A stretch of 64,000 bases of DNA from Rheinheimera sp. D18 (GTDB lineage: Bacteria; Pseudomonadota; Gammaproteobacteria; Enterobacterales; Alteromonadaceae). How positions within the stretch are numbered: position 1 is the stretch's first letter; each line of letters opens with the position of its first letter. Both the position numbers and the translations under genes were made by a program. The stretch lies in NCBI RefSeq assembly GCF_004345025.1, contig NZ_CP037745.1, positions 186,001 to 250,000 of the forward strand. Direction: 5' to 3'. The notes beneath the pieces are model-generated. The model was not told the DNA's origin. It was given only the letters and a program-made list of their open reading frames with translations, and did not search any database. Shown piece by piece: positions 9,755 to 17,856 of the stretch.

Positions 9755-9787
9755 AAGCCCCGCTAGCAGCAATGTGTGCGGGGTTTT
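9755..9787 (+). terminator. Hairpin terminator after siderophore receptor
   Basis: CCCCGC (9758-9763) pairs with GCGGGG (9778-9783), followed by TTTT. It lies between the receptor and the PiuC-like gene, so it may reduce downstream expression rather than end it. Confidence 0.65.
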
Positions 9788-9825
9788 CTCCGTTAAATAC
9801 CACGTTAATTTTCACCGGAGTTGAA

Positions 9826-10506
9826 ATGCTGTTAAAAATTCCACAGGTATTAAATAAAGCGCAGGTAGCTGCTGGCAAAGAGTTATTGCTAGCAGCTGAT
9901 TGGGCTGATGGTAATGTTACTGCCGGTTATCAGTCGGCGCAGGCCAAACATAACTTACAACTGCCAGAAAGTAGCCGTGAAGCTAAGCAATTAGGCGATA
10001 TGGTGCTTCAGGCGCTGGCGGTAAATAAACTATTTATGTCCGCCGCATTACCGCTAAAAATATTTCCGCCATTGTTTAACTGTTACCAAGGTGGCCAGTC
10101 GTTTGGCGTGCATGTTGATAATGCTATTCGGCAAGTGCTGGGCACACCGGTAAAAGTACGCACCGATTTATCAATGACGTTGTTTTTCTCTGAACCGGAT
10201 GAGTACGACGGTGGTGAATTAGTTATTGAAGATACCTTTGGCGCGCACAAAGTAAAACTGGCCGCCGGTGATATGGTGTTGTACCCGTCAACCAGCTTAC
10301 ACAAGGTGACACCGGTAACGCGAGGGCGACGTTTAGCCTCGTTTTTTTGGTTACAAAGTATGGTAGCCAGTGATGAAAAGCGTAGCTTGTTATTTGATAT
10401 GGATATGGCCATTCAGTCGTTACGCCAACAAGTAGCCGATAGCCAAGAAATAGTGCAGCTTACCGGTGTTTACCATAACTTGCTGCGGCAGTGGGCTCAA
10501 ACCTAG
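9826..10506 (+). CDS. PKHD-type Fe(II)/2OG dioxygenase (PiuC/YbiX family)
   Basis: Iron-regulated dioxygenase found beside Fiu/PiuA receptors. The 226-residue length from the ATG at 9826 (GGAG 5 nt upstream) equals the family norm. Metal ligands are visible in FGVHVDNA (H96, D98) and [10 protein letters not shown] (H159), with the 2OG-binding arginine in [10 protein letters not shown]. It has been proposed to modify siderophores or the receptor system after uptake; the true substrate is not established. It follows the receptor gene on the same strand after a hairpin. Confidence 0.92.
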   Translation: MLLKIPQVLNKAQVAAGKELLLAADWADGNVTAGYQSAQAKHNLQLPESSREAKQLGDMVLQALAVNKLFMSAALPLKIFPPLFNCYQGGQSFGVHVDNAIRQVLGTPVKVRTDLSMTLFFSEPDEYDGGELVIEDTFGAHKVKLAAGDMVLYPSTSLHKVTPVTRGRRLASFFWLQSMVASDEKRSLLFDMDMAIQSLRQQVADSQEIVQLTGVYHNLLRQWAQT

Positions 10507-10601
10507 CAATATTATTTGTCTAACCGGGTTACTTGTATCGAGTTTAATGCTGGCGCATGATAATCGTCGAATTTATATCTAGCGATTTATAGGACGATAT
10601 T

Positions 10602-10997
10602 ATGTTTAGTGAAGTACTACAGCCACGTTTTTCTGATACCGATGCCTTAGGCCATATTAATAACACGGTATTTGCCGTGTGGTTTGAAGGTGCGCGCCAA
10701 GGCGTATTTAAAATTTTTACGCCAGAGCTAAACCTGCAGCAATGGCCGCTTATTATTGCCAGTATTAAGCTTGATTATCACGCCCAAACCCAATACGGCG
10801 AGGAGGTTGAAGTACGCACCTATATTAGCCGTATTGGCGGCAGCTCGTTCGATGTGTACCAAGAAGCCTGGCAAGACGGGGTAAAAACCGTATCGGGTAC
10901 AGCAGTGATGGTGCAGTTCGATTATGTTGCCAATACAGCAAAACCGCTCTCAGTTGAGCAAAAACGTTTACTTAATCAGCATTTACTGTCGGTATAA
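10602..10997 (+). CDS. Acyl-CoA thioesterase, 4HBT/YbgC-like hot-dog fold
   Basis: 131-residue single-domain hot-dog thioesterase that would hydrolyse acyl-CoA esters in the cytoplasm. The YbgC-type active-site stretch RFSDTDALGHINNTVF at the N-terminus holds the catalytic aspartate. IASIKLDYHAQTQYGEEVEV is the conserved central helix-strand pair. It ends about 95 bp before the gamma-glutamyltransferase gene and does not look tied to it. The chain-length preference cannot be read from sequence. Confidence 0.85.
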   Translation: MFSEVLQPRFSDTDALGHINNTVFAVWFEGARQGVFKIFTPELNLQQWPLIIASIKLDYHAQTQYGEEVEVRTYISRIGGSSFDVYQEAWQDGVKTVSGTAVMVQFDYVANTAKPLSVEQKRLLNQHLLSV

Positions 10998-11091
10998 CTA
11001 CCGCAATTAGCCATTATTTGGTCGTAAAGTGATGGCGGCTTTGCCACTTGCCACGTAGTGTCATTAACACACTCATGTTAGGAACCCTGCT

Positions 11092-12816
11092 ATGAAAAGC
11101 CTTATTGTTGCTGTTGCTGCCAGTGTTGGCTTGGCTGTTGCTGGCCAAGCGCACGGTTATGACCGAATAACCGGTGCTGATTTTGCTAGCCGCTCTGAAG
11201 TTATCGCCCCTACTGCCATGGCGGCAACCAGCCAGCCACTTGCGACACAAATTGCCTTAGACGTAATGAAACGTGGCGGTAATGCTATTGATGCCGCTAT
11301 TGCTGCCAACGCGGCATTAGGCTTAATGGAACCCACAGGTAACGGCATTGGTGGCGACCTATACGCCATTGTTTGGGATGCTAAAACGCAAAAATTACAC
11401 GGCTTAAATGCGTCTGGCCGCTCGCCACTTAGTTTAAGTTACGACATGCTGGCACATGAGCTTAAAACGCTAAACCGTACCAGCTTGCCGCCACATGGTA
11501 TGTTACCTATTAGTGTGCCGGGTGCGGTAGATGGTTGGTTTGCGCTGCATAAAAAGTTTGGCAGCCTGCCAATGAGCGATATTTTACAACCGGCTATTAG
11601 CTATGCTGAGCAAGGTTTTCCGGTGAGTGAGCTCATTGCCTATTACTGGGATCGCAGTGTGCCAGTGCTTAGTAAACAACCGGGTGACTTTAGCGGCACT
11701 TTTACCATTAATGGTAAAGCACCGGCTAAAGGCGAAATGTTTAAAAACCCTGCGCTAGCCAGTACGTTAAAAAAATTAGCAAAAGAGGGCCGTGATGCGT
11801 TTTACAAAGGCGATATTGCGGTAGAAATAGACCGCTTTATGCGCGCTAACGGCGGTTATTTACGCTTTGCCGATTTTGCTAACCACCACTCCGATTGGGT
11901 AGAGCCCGTGGGTGTTGACTACAAAGGTTATACGTTATGGGAATTGCCGCCTAATGGCCAAGGCATTGCTGCGCTGCAAATGCTACAAATATTAAAGAAT
12001 TTTGATTTAAAGGCGGCAGGCTTTAATACCGTAGAAAGTTTACATTTATTAGTTGAAGCAAAAAAACTGGCGTTTGAAGACCGCGCCAAGTTTTATGCCG
12101 ATCAAGACTTTAATAAAGCGCCTATAGCCGGCTTAATTTCTGCAGAATATGGCCGCGAACGCGCAAAATTAATTGGCGACAAAGCCGCAAAACGAGTAGA
12201 CGCCGGTAACCCTGCGTTGTATCAAGGTGATACTATTTATATGACCACCGCCGATAAACACGGCAATATGGTGTCGCTCATTCAAAGTAACTACCGTGGT
12301 ATGGGTTCAGGTGTAGTAGTGCCGGGCTTAGGTTTTGTCTTTCAAGACCGCGGTGAAATGTTCTCGATGGATAAAAAGCACGCCAACGTATACCAACCGG
12401 GTAAGCGGCCATTTCAAACTATTATTCCGGCCTTTGTGACTAAAGATAACAAACCCCTTATCAGCTTTGGCGTAATGGGTGGCGCAATGCAGCCGCAAGG
12501 CCATGTGCAAATTTTAGTGAATATGGCCGATTATGGCATGAACTTACAAGAGGCCGGAGACGCTGCACGTTGGCAACATTTGGGTAATACCGAGCCAACC
12601 GATAACGCCGATATGTACTTAGACAATGGCGGTTATATTGAAGTGGAGCGCGGTGTGCCCTATGAAGCAGTGCGCGGCCTAATGCAAAAAGGCCATGATG
12701 TTCGCTACGGTTTAGGCGGTTATGGTGGTTATCAGGCCATTATGCGCGATCATAAAAATGGCGTATGGCTAGGTGCATCAGAATCACGTAAAGATGGTCA
12801 AGCAGCCGGTTACTAA
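11092..12816 (+). CDS. ggt: Gamma-glutamyltransferase
   Basis: Secreted Ntn-hydrolase that cleaves or transfers the gamma-glutamyl group of glutathione and related peptides. It has a signal peptide (to about residue 22), the family start MAATSQPLATQIALDVMKRGGNAIDAAIA-like region, and ANAALGLMEPTGNGIGGDLY. The self-processing threonine should lie in GDTIYMTTADKHGNMVS, the start of the small subunit. MGGAMQPQGHVQ is the usual C-terminal motif. At 574 residues the length is normal. Glutathione or peptide scavenging in the periplasm is the likely role. Confidence 0.9.
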   Translation: MKSLIVAVAASVGLAVAGQAHGYDRITGADFASRSEVIAPTAMAATSQPLATQIALDVMKRGGNAIDAAIAANAALGLMEPTGNGIGGDLYAIVWDAKTQKLHGLNASGRSPLSLSYDMLAHELKTLNRTSLPPHGMLPISVPGAVDGWFALHKKFGSLPMSDILQPAISYAEQGFPVSELIAYYWDRSVPVLSKQPGDFSGTFTINGKAPAKGEMFKNPALASTLKKLAKEGRDAFYKGDIAVEIDRFMRANGGYLRFADFANHHSDWVEPVGVDYKGYTLWELPPNGQGIAALQMLQILKNFDLKAAGFNTVESLHLLVEAKKLAFEDRAKFYADQDFNKAPIAGLISAEYGRERAKLIGDKAAKRVDAGNPALYQGDTIYMTTADKHGNMVSLIQSNYRGMGSGVVVPGLGFVFQDRGEMFSMDKKHANVYQPGKRPFQTIIPAFVTKDNKPLISFGVMGGAMQPQGHVQILVNMADYGMNLQEAGDAARWQHLGNTEPTDNADMYLDNGGYIEVERGVPYEAVRGLMQKGHDVRYGLGGYGGYQAIMRDHKNGVWLGASESRKDGQAAGY

Positions 12817-12828
12817 CAGTAAGTAGGC

Positions 12829-12864
12829 AAAACAGCACGGATAGTGGCCGCCCCGTGCTGTTTT
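12829..12864. terminator. Bidirectional terminator between convergent genes
   Basis: AAAACAGCACGG (12829-12840) pairs perfectly with CCGTGCTGTTTT (12853-12864). A-runs and T-runs on the two sides let it stop both the rightward ggt transcript and the leftward thioesterase transcript. Confidence 0.85.
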
Positions 12865-12887
12865 AGGGTTAATTTTGCGGGTAGCTA

Positions 12888-13439
12888 TTAAGGCAGCTGC
12901 ACCTGAGCGCCAAAATCTTGGGTAATTTTGTCTATGGCTTGTTGCATGTCGCCATCAAAATCGGTGCAAAGTTCAGCATAGCTTTGACGTAGTTTTAAAC
13001 GCTGCGTGGTTTTTACAAAGCGCAGCACTTCTTCTTTGCTGTTTAAAATTAGCCGGGGCACTCGCGCATTGTTGCCCTGTTCGTCTTTGGCGATCATGGT
13101 GAAATATGAGGAGTTACAATGCTTTACCTTGCCGGTTTGAATATTTTGCGCTTCTACGCGAATACCCACCACCATAGAGCTATTACCGACAAAAATAACC
13201 ATGGCTTTTAGCGTGACCAGTTCACCCACTTCAATGGGGTTAAGAAAATCTACCCGATCAACTGAGGCAGTAACGCAGTATTTACCACTATATTTAGAGC
13301 CACAAGCAAAGGCAATTTGGTCCATTAGCGACAGCAAATAGCCACCATGAATTTTACCGCTAAAATTAGAGTGTGATGGCAGCATTAACTGCGACAAGGT
13401 AACCCGCGAACTACTGCTTTTTTTATAGATATCGCTCAT
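12888..13439 (-). CDS. Acyl-CoA thioesterase, YciA/BACH-like
   Basis: Hot-dog-fold acyl-CoA hydrolase of 183 residues. The family signature is clear: LMLPSHSNFSGKIHGGYLLSLMDQIAFACGSKY, with the catalytic region at NFSGKIHGG, then VDRVDFLNPIEVGELV and a C-terminal hot-dog strand. An extension of about 50 residues follows the domain (from about 130). It is separated by 24 bp from the DUF2288 gene upstream and may share its transcript. The physiological substrate is unknown. Confidence 0.85.
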   Translation of the reverse strand: MSDIYKKSSSSRVTLSQLMLPSHSNFSGKIHGGYLLSLMDQIAFACGSKYSGKYCVTASVDRVDFLNPIEVGELVTLKAMVIFVGNSSMVVGIRVEAQNIQTGKVKHCNSSYFTMIAKDEQGNNARVPRLILNSKEEVLRFVKTTQRLKLRQSYAELCTDFDGDMQQAIDKITQDFGAQVQLP

Positions 13440-13463
13440 GTTGTTATACTGCTCTGCTAGGCG

Positions 13464-13823
13464 TTAATTTAAGGTGTTAGCTAACGGCTTATCTTGCACT
13501 AATATCCACGGTGATACCACAGCAGCCCATAGCTCGGTTTGTTGTTGATACCACATATTGGCATGTTGCTCTGAAGTGCGCTCGACTAAACCGCTTGCTA
13601 ACCAATTCGCCACGGCATTTTTATCATCACGGTTAAAGGCAAAAGCCACTTCAACTAAATCTAAGTTTGGCGCTACGGTAATAACCGAACCTGCAGCATA
13701 AAACTTTTGCAGTTCTCGCCAGTTAATGCGTGCGGTTTCGCTAATAATTTTCGCTTTTATTAGCTCTGGGTTGTGTTCGTCATCAATTAGATGTGCGTCA
13801 GATGGGGTAATAGCAGTCATCAA
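13464..13823 (-). CDS. DUF2288 family protein
   Basis: 119-residue cytoplasmic protein of unknown function. DUF2288 is recognised by ISETARINWRELQKFYAAG, NLDLVEVAFAF and LWAAVVSPWILVQ. It starts 2 bp after the glrR stop and so probably belongs to the glrK-qseG-glrR transcript. No catalytic motif, signal peptide or membrane segment is visible. Placement beside a sigma-54 regulator may be incidental. Confidence 0.8.
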   Translation of the reverse strand: MMTAITPSDAHLIDDEHNPELIKAKIISETARINWRELQKFYAAGSVITVAPNLDLVEVAFAFNRDDKNAVANWLASGLVERTSEQHANMWYQQQTELWAAVVSPWILVQDKPLANTLN

Positions 13824-13825
13824 TA

Positions 13826-15175
13826 TTACTCAGCTTCATCGTTTTGTTCAGTTATTTGCGCGGCACTAAGCTCATGCTTTTTCAATAACTTATAAAAATC
13901 GGTACGGTTGCGCCCAGCCAGTTCTGCGGCCCGGGTTACGTTACCTTCGGTCATCTGCAAAACCCGAACTAGATATTGGCGTTCAAATTGGTCACGCGCT
14001 TCGGTTAGCGTAGGCCAAAAGCTACTGTTTTGCGATAACGCTTGTTCTACCTGCGCCGCTGCAATAACGGGGCTATGGGTTAAGGCCACACATTGTTCGA
14101 CGACGTTGACCAGTTGGCGCACATTACCTGGCCATTTTGCAGTGGCAAGCAATTGCATGGCATCGTCGGAAAAACGGGTAACATCGACCTTATGCCGGCG
14201 TACGCTTTGCTGTAATACGTGGCGCGCCAGCAGTGGAATGTCTTCTGGTCGTTTTTCTAATGACGGTAGCTGTAAATTAACCACATTTAAGCGGTAGTAT
14301 AAGTCTTCACGAAAGCTGCCATCTTGCATAGCTTGTTGTAAATCGCGGTGGGTGGCCGACAGCACACGCACGTTAATAGGAATGGTTTTTGCGCTGCCAA
14401 CCGGCCGAATTTGTCGCTCTTGCAAGGCGCGTAATAATTTAACTTGTAATGATACCGGCATGTCGCCAATTTCATCTAAAAACAGTGTGCCGCCATCGGC
14501 TTCACGAAATAACCCGCCATGCTCGGTAACGGCACCGGTAAAAGCGCCCTTGGTATGACCAAACAGTTCAGACTCGAGTAAATGCTCTGGTAAGGCGCCG
14601 CAATTTATCGCAACAAAAGCATTAGCCGCACGCGGGCTAGCTTTATGAATGGCCTTAGCGAGCAATTCTTTACCGGTACCGCTGGCACCGGTGATCAATA
14701 TGCTAACGTCGCGTTGAGCTACGCGGTAGCTTTGCTCTAATACCTCTTCCATTAAGCGCGAGCGCGTAATAATTTCTGCACGCCACTCGGCTTGTTCTGG
14801 CACCGATAAGTGCACCGCATTTTGCAAAATGTCGCGCAGCTCTGCGGTATTAAGTGGCTTAGTTAAGAAGCCAAATACGCCGCGTTGGGTTGCGGCAACA
14901 GCCTCTGGTATCGAGCCGTGTGCCGTCATTAATACCACAGGTAAACCGGGGTAACGCTTGGCAATTTCATCAAATAGGCTCATGCCGTCTAACCCAGGCA
15001 TGCGTAAATCGCTTAGCACCACATCTACACTGTGCTTAGTCAGCAGCGGCAAGGCCGCTTCAGCACTGTCGGCGCTAATTACCTGATAACCTTCGCCTTC
15101 TAGGCGCAATGTTAACAACCGCAGCAGGCTGGGGTCGTCGTCTACAAGCAATAAGCGGGGCTTAGGGCTGGCCAT
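13826..15175 (-). CDS. glrR: Sigma-54-dependent response regulator GlrR/QseF-like
   Basis: NtrC-family activator of 449 residues: receiver domain (phospho-acceptor D56 in LSDLRMPG, K106), AAA+ domain with Walker A GASGTGKE at 163-170 and the sigma-54 contact loop GAFTGA at 210-215, and a C-terminal Fis-type helix-turn-helix (VTRAAELAGRNRTDFYKLL). In E. coli, GlrR is phosphorylated by GlrK and activates sigma-54 promoters of glmY and rpoE by binding TGTC-N10-GACA sites. Such sites occur in this window at 17751 and 17816. It overlaps the qseG end by 14 bp. Confidence 0.93.
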   Translation of the reverse strand: MASPKPRLLLVDDDPSLLRLLTLRLEGEGYQVISADSAEAALPLLTKHSVDVVLSDLRMPGLDGMSLFDEIAKRYPGLPVVLMTAHGSIPEAVAATQRGVFGFLTKPLNTAELRDILQNAVHLSVPEQAEWRAEIITRSRLMEEVLEQSYRVAQRDVSILITGASGTGKELLAKAIHKASPRAANAFVAINCGALPEHLLESELFGHTKGAFTGAVTEHGGLFREADGGTLFLDEIGDMPVSLQVKLLRALQERQIRPVGSAKTIPINVRVLSATHRDLQQAMQDGSFREDLYYRLNVVNLQLPSLEKRPEDIPLLARHVLQQSVRRHKVDVTRFSDDAMQLLATAKWPGNVRQLVNVVEQCVALTHSPVIAAAQVEQALSQNSSFWPTLTEARDQFERQYLVRVLQMTEGNVTRAAELAGRNRTDFYKLLKKHELSAAQITEQNDEAE

Positions 15176-15764
15176 TATGGTCCTCTTGCAGTTTGGTTGA
15201 CTGGTTTAGCTGGGCTTCAATTTGCGTTAGCGCATCTATTTTCTTTTGTAGCTCTTTATTGGTTTTTTGTAAGCGTTCAATATTGTCGTGCTGCTGCGCA
15301 TTTAGCCGAGTAAGAGCACTAACGGCAGACTCTGCTTCTAGCAGCTTTTGGTTAAAAGCCAGATCCCAGCTTAGTAATGCGGCTAAAGGTGCGGGCAAGG
15401 CGGCTAGTTGTTCGGCCAATTGCATTTGTATGCGTAACCGAGTTAAGTAGGGCGTATCAGGGTGTAGTTGCAATATAGTGCGCTTTAACTGCCATACGTC
15501 GTCTTGCACGCTGTCATTTGCCAGCAGTTCTCGCTCTTCGTTCATTTGGTTTAGTATGCTGGCGCGGTAATTTATCCAAGCTTGTAGTGTCAAAGCGTCG
15601 TCGTGCAAGCTAAGCGGCGTATCAACCGGCACGAGTTCTGGTGGATGGCTTACGGTTGGTTCTATTTGTGGCAGAGCTTGTGGTGCTGTTTCAGGTGCCA
15701 AGGGTGGAGTTAGCTGACAGCCGGCTAACGTTAGGCTGAACAGGATGATGAGTCCGGTTTTCAT
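15162..15764 (-). CDS. qseG: QseG-like lipoprotein
   Basis: 200-residue outer-membrane-type lipoprotein lying between sensor and regulator genes, exactly as qseG does in enterobacteria. The ATG at 15764 overlaps the glrK stop (ATGA) and gives a lipoprotein signal with lipobox LAGC. A proline-rich linker is followed by helical and coiled-coil segments at the C-terminus (about 130-190). In E. coli, QseG interacts with and activates the sensor kinase QseE/GlrK. Sequence similarity in this family is weak, so the name rests mainly on position and architecture. Confidence 0.75.
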   Translation of the reverse strand: MKTGLIILFSLTLAGCQLTPPLAPETAPQALPQIEPTVSHPPELVPVDTPLSLHDDALTLQAWINYRASILNQMNEERELLANDSVQDDVWQLKRTILQLHPDTPYLTRLRIQMQLAEQLAALPAPLAALLSWDLAFNQKLLEAESAVSALTRLNAQQHDNIERLQKTNKELQKKIDALTQIEAQLNQSTKLQEDHNGQP

Positions 15765-17179
15765 GCTGATTTTTCCTCTAACAGCGGTAATTTTACCCGA
15801 ATACAAACGTCGGCATAAATTACATCAACAATGTCGGCATGGCCACCTAGTAAGCGGGCGCAGTCGGCGACAATAGATAAACCTAAGCCTGAGCCTTGCA
15901 CTGCGTCAAACCTAGGTGTGGTGCCACGTTGAAATGGCTCAAATAGCTTTTCCCGCAACGCGGTAGGTATCGGGTTACCATTATTAGCAACATCCAAAAT
16001 TAATTGGTGTTCTTGCTGATACAACTTAACCCATACCGGGCTGCCTTGGCTACCGTAGGCTTGGGCATTGTTTATCAGGTTATCTAGTATACGCCGGAAT
16101 AGCGTCGCGTCGGTGTAAATTGTGCTTAGTGGGCAATTTAGCTCAATAGCCTGACCACGTTGCTGTAACGACAGGGCGTGGTCGTTAAAGCAATCGCTTA
16201 ACATCTGCTGTGGCGAATGCCAGTCAGGCTCAGGCTTAGCTTGCTGTAACAGTCGGTTGTAATCGAGTAACTGCTCGGTTAGCACGCTTAGGCGATCGGC
16301 ACTGCCATTTAATAAACCGACCACTTCGAGCTGCTGCGCATTAAGCGGGCCAACTAACTGCTCGCTTAATAGCGAACAACCTTCACGAATGCTGGATAAC
16401 GGTGTTTTTAATTCATGCGAAGCATGGCGCAGCAAAATAAGCCTTAGGGCCTCTAATTGCTGTAAGCGCGAGCTAAGCCAGCGTAATTGTTCACCAAGTT
16501 CTGTAAGCTCGCGCGGGCCAGTAAGCTTTTCATCAGGAAACTGATGCTGCTGACCTATAGCCCGGATCATTTTATCAAGTTTGCGCACTGGCGCGGTAAT
16601 GCGGCCCGATGCCCACAATACTAATAGCAAAGTTAAAACCACTAACACAACCGTTTGCCAAGCTAATAGCTGCTGGCTTTCAACCACAAACTGCTGCTGA
16701 TGCTGTAAATTTTGTTCTAGCCTTAACCAAATTTGCTGGGTTAATTGCTGCTGCTGTAAACGAAACTGCTGCATTATCGGCTCGAGTTCTTTGCTGTTAA
16801 GCGCACTAAAGGTGTCGAGTAAAATACTTAATTGATATTGCTGCTGTTGGCATAATTGTGGTTGGCCGACGTTGTCACACACTTGCTGTAGTAAGGCTTG
16901 GTAGTTATTTAGATGCGAACGCGCTACTCGGGCCAGCGCATCAGTTTTGACAACGGCGTGCTGGCGCACTGCACGTTCAATATCGACCACGAGATTTTGC
17001 ATGTTTTCTGCACGACGCACTGCGGCAATAGACGATTCTGCCTCGGTTACGGCATTTTGGCTGACACCGTTTAACGCGCGGTGGCTTTGCCACATTAATA
17101 CCGCCACTGGGATCAGTGCCAGAAAAAAGCTTAATAAAACCAATTGACGCAACGATGCAGTTTGTATTGAAAAGCGCAT
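15761..17179 (-). CDS. glrK: Sensor histidine kinase GlrK/QseE-like
   Basis: Inner-membrane sensor of 472 residues. TM1 lies at about 12-30, a Q-rich helical periplasmic domain at 31-172, TM2 at about 173-191, then HAMP. The dimerisation/phospho-acceptor helix has H255 in LLRHASHELKTPLSS, and the ATPase domain has NNAQAYG, FEPFQRGTTPR and GSGLGLSIVADCARLLGG. It is first in the glrK-qseG-glrR transcript and should respond to envelope signals by phosphorylating GlrR. Confidence 0.92.
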   Translation of the reverse strand: MRFSIQTASLRQLVLLSFFLALIPVAVLMWQSHRALNGVSQNAVTEAESSIAAVRRAENMQNLVVDIERAVRQHAVVKTDALARVARSHLNNYQALLQQVCDNVGQPQLCQQQQYQLSILLDTFSALNSKELEPIMQQFRLQQQQLTQQIWLRLEQNLQHQQQFVVESQQLLAWQTVVLVVLTLLLVLWASGRITAPVRKLDKMIRAIGQQHQFPDEKLTGPRELTELGEQLRWLSSRLQQLEALRLILLRHASHELKTPLSSIREGCSLLSEQLVGPLNAQQLEVVGLLNGSADRLSVLTEQLLDYNRLLQQAKPEPDWHSPQQMLSDCFNDHALSLQQRGQAIELNCPLSTIYTDATLFRRILDNLINNAQAYGSQGSPVWVKLYQQEHQLILDVANNGNPIPTALREKLFEPFQRGTTPRFDAVQGSGLGLSIVADCARLLGGHADIVDVIYADVCIRVKLPLLEEKSA

Positions 17180-17230
17180 AAATATCTGTCGTAAACACTG
17201 GGCCAGTAAGCATAACCCATTTTGCTGATT

Positions 17231-17258
17231 AAAAAAAAAGGCCAGTGGGGTACTGGCC
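17231..17258 (-). terminator. Terminator after the 66-residue protein gene (minus strand)
   Basis: On the minus strand GGCCAGT (17258-17252) and ACTGGCC (17246-17240) form a 7-bp stem with loop ACCCC, followed by nine T. It closes the sigma-54-driven transcript before glrK, so the kinase operon must have its own promoter or rely on read-through. Confidence 0.85.
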
Positions 17259-17305
17259 TATAAAATCAGCACAAAGGCTGAGTTAACGGGAATATGTAAC
17301 GAGTG

Positions 17306-17506
17306 CTAAGCAGCCTTAGCTAAATAAGTGGCTTGATAAGCGTGTGCTGCTAGCTCGATAGTTACTGGTTGAGCAGTAACGGCAAACTGAGCGTGCTCCC
17401 AAGCTAATACGCTATCGTTGTTCAGGTTTACCCGGCGTAACATGCTAACTACAACAGCAACGTTGGCTAGCAAAAACAGCATTGTACCCAGTAAGAAAAA
17501 GTCCAT
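17306..17506 (-). CDS. Small membrane protein under an apparent sigma-54/GlrR promoter
   Basis: 66-residue protein that I cannot place in a family. A hydrophobic helix at residues 3-23 (FFLLGTMLFLLANVAVVVSML) is followed by RR and a polar-to-amphipathic tail, suggesting a single-span inner-membrane protein with cytoplasmic C-terminus. GGAGG 6 nt before the ATG is a strong ribosome site. The gene stands alone between a sigma-54-type promoter at 17651-17666 and a strong terminator at 17231-17258, directly before glrK. A stable hairpin lies in its leader. It is probably a GlrR target acting in envelope stress, by inference. Confidence 0.7.
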   Translation of the reverse strand: MDFFLLGTMLFLLANVAVVVSMLRRVNLNNDSVLAWEHAQFAVTAQPVTIELAAHAYQATYLAKAA

Positions 17507-17564
17507 AACAACCTCCGATAAGTGCAGCCTGCTTACTTTAATGCGCTGCGTTAAGACAGTTCAA

Positions 17565-17627
17565 AGGAGAATGTGGCAAAGGCACCTGAGCTTAAAACTC
17601 TGAGACTTGCACTTGCGACATTCTCCT
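17565..17627 (-). ncRNA. Structured 5' leader hairpin (possible small RNA or UTR element)
   Basis: AGGAGAATGT (17627-17618 on the minus strand) pairs perfectly with ACATTCTCCT (17574-17565). After a C/C mismatch, GCAA pairs with TTGC. It starts about 13 nt after the predicted sigma-54 start site and ends 58 nt before the small-protein ATG. No T-run follows, so it is a leader element rather than a terminator. In enterobacteria the same position before glrK holds the sRNA gene glmY; no sequence similarity is claimed. Confidence 0.5.
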
Positions 17628-17650
17628 GTAACGTCGCTTATCTTTACTAA

Positions 17651-17666
17651 TGCAAAGCGCAGGCCA
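17651..17666 (-). promoter_or_regulatory. Sigma-54 promoter (-24/-12)
   Basis: The minus strand reads TGGCCTGCGCTTTGCA, with GG and GC at the fixed sigma-54 spacing and the TTGCA -12 half intact (consensus TGGCAC-N5-TTGCA). The predicted start is near 17640. Confidence 0.75.
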
Positions 17667-17750
17667 ACTCTGAAATTTATTTTTAAGTTGTTTAATTACA
17701 TTGGGTTATGTTTTGTTGTTGCTAGGCTGGGTTAAGATAAGCAGATTAAC

Positions 17751-17768
17751 TGTTGCTGATTTGCGACA
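17751..17768. promoter_or_regulatory. GlrR-type upstream activator site 1
   Basis: TGTTGCTGATTTGCGACA matches TGTC-N10-GACA at 7 of 8 defined bases and is flanked by TTAAC/GTTAA, extending the dyad. It lies about 100 bp upstream of the sigma-54 promoter, a normal enhancer distance. Confidence 0.6.
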
Positions 17769-17815
17769 GTTAATCTGGCTTGTAAATATATGCTATATAT
17801 TTCAGATGGTTACAG

Positions 17816-17833
17816 TGTATGCTTTTTGCGACA
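17816..17833. promoter_or_regulatory. GlrR-type upstream activator site 2
   Basis: TGTATGCTTTTTGCGACA matches TGTC-N10-GACA at 7 of 8 bases and shares TTTGCGACA with site 1. The centre-to-centre distance of 65 bp is about six helical turns, so both sites face the same side of DNA. It lies just past the add stop codon. Confidence 0.6.
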
Positions 17834-17856
17834 CTGTGTTTAAGTTGTTGTTTTTA

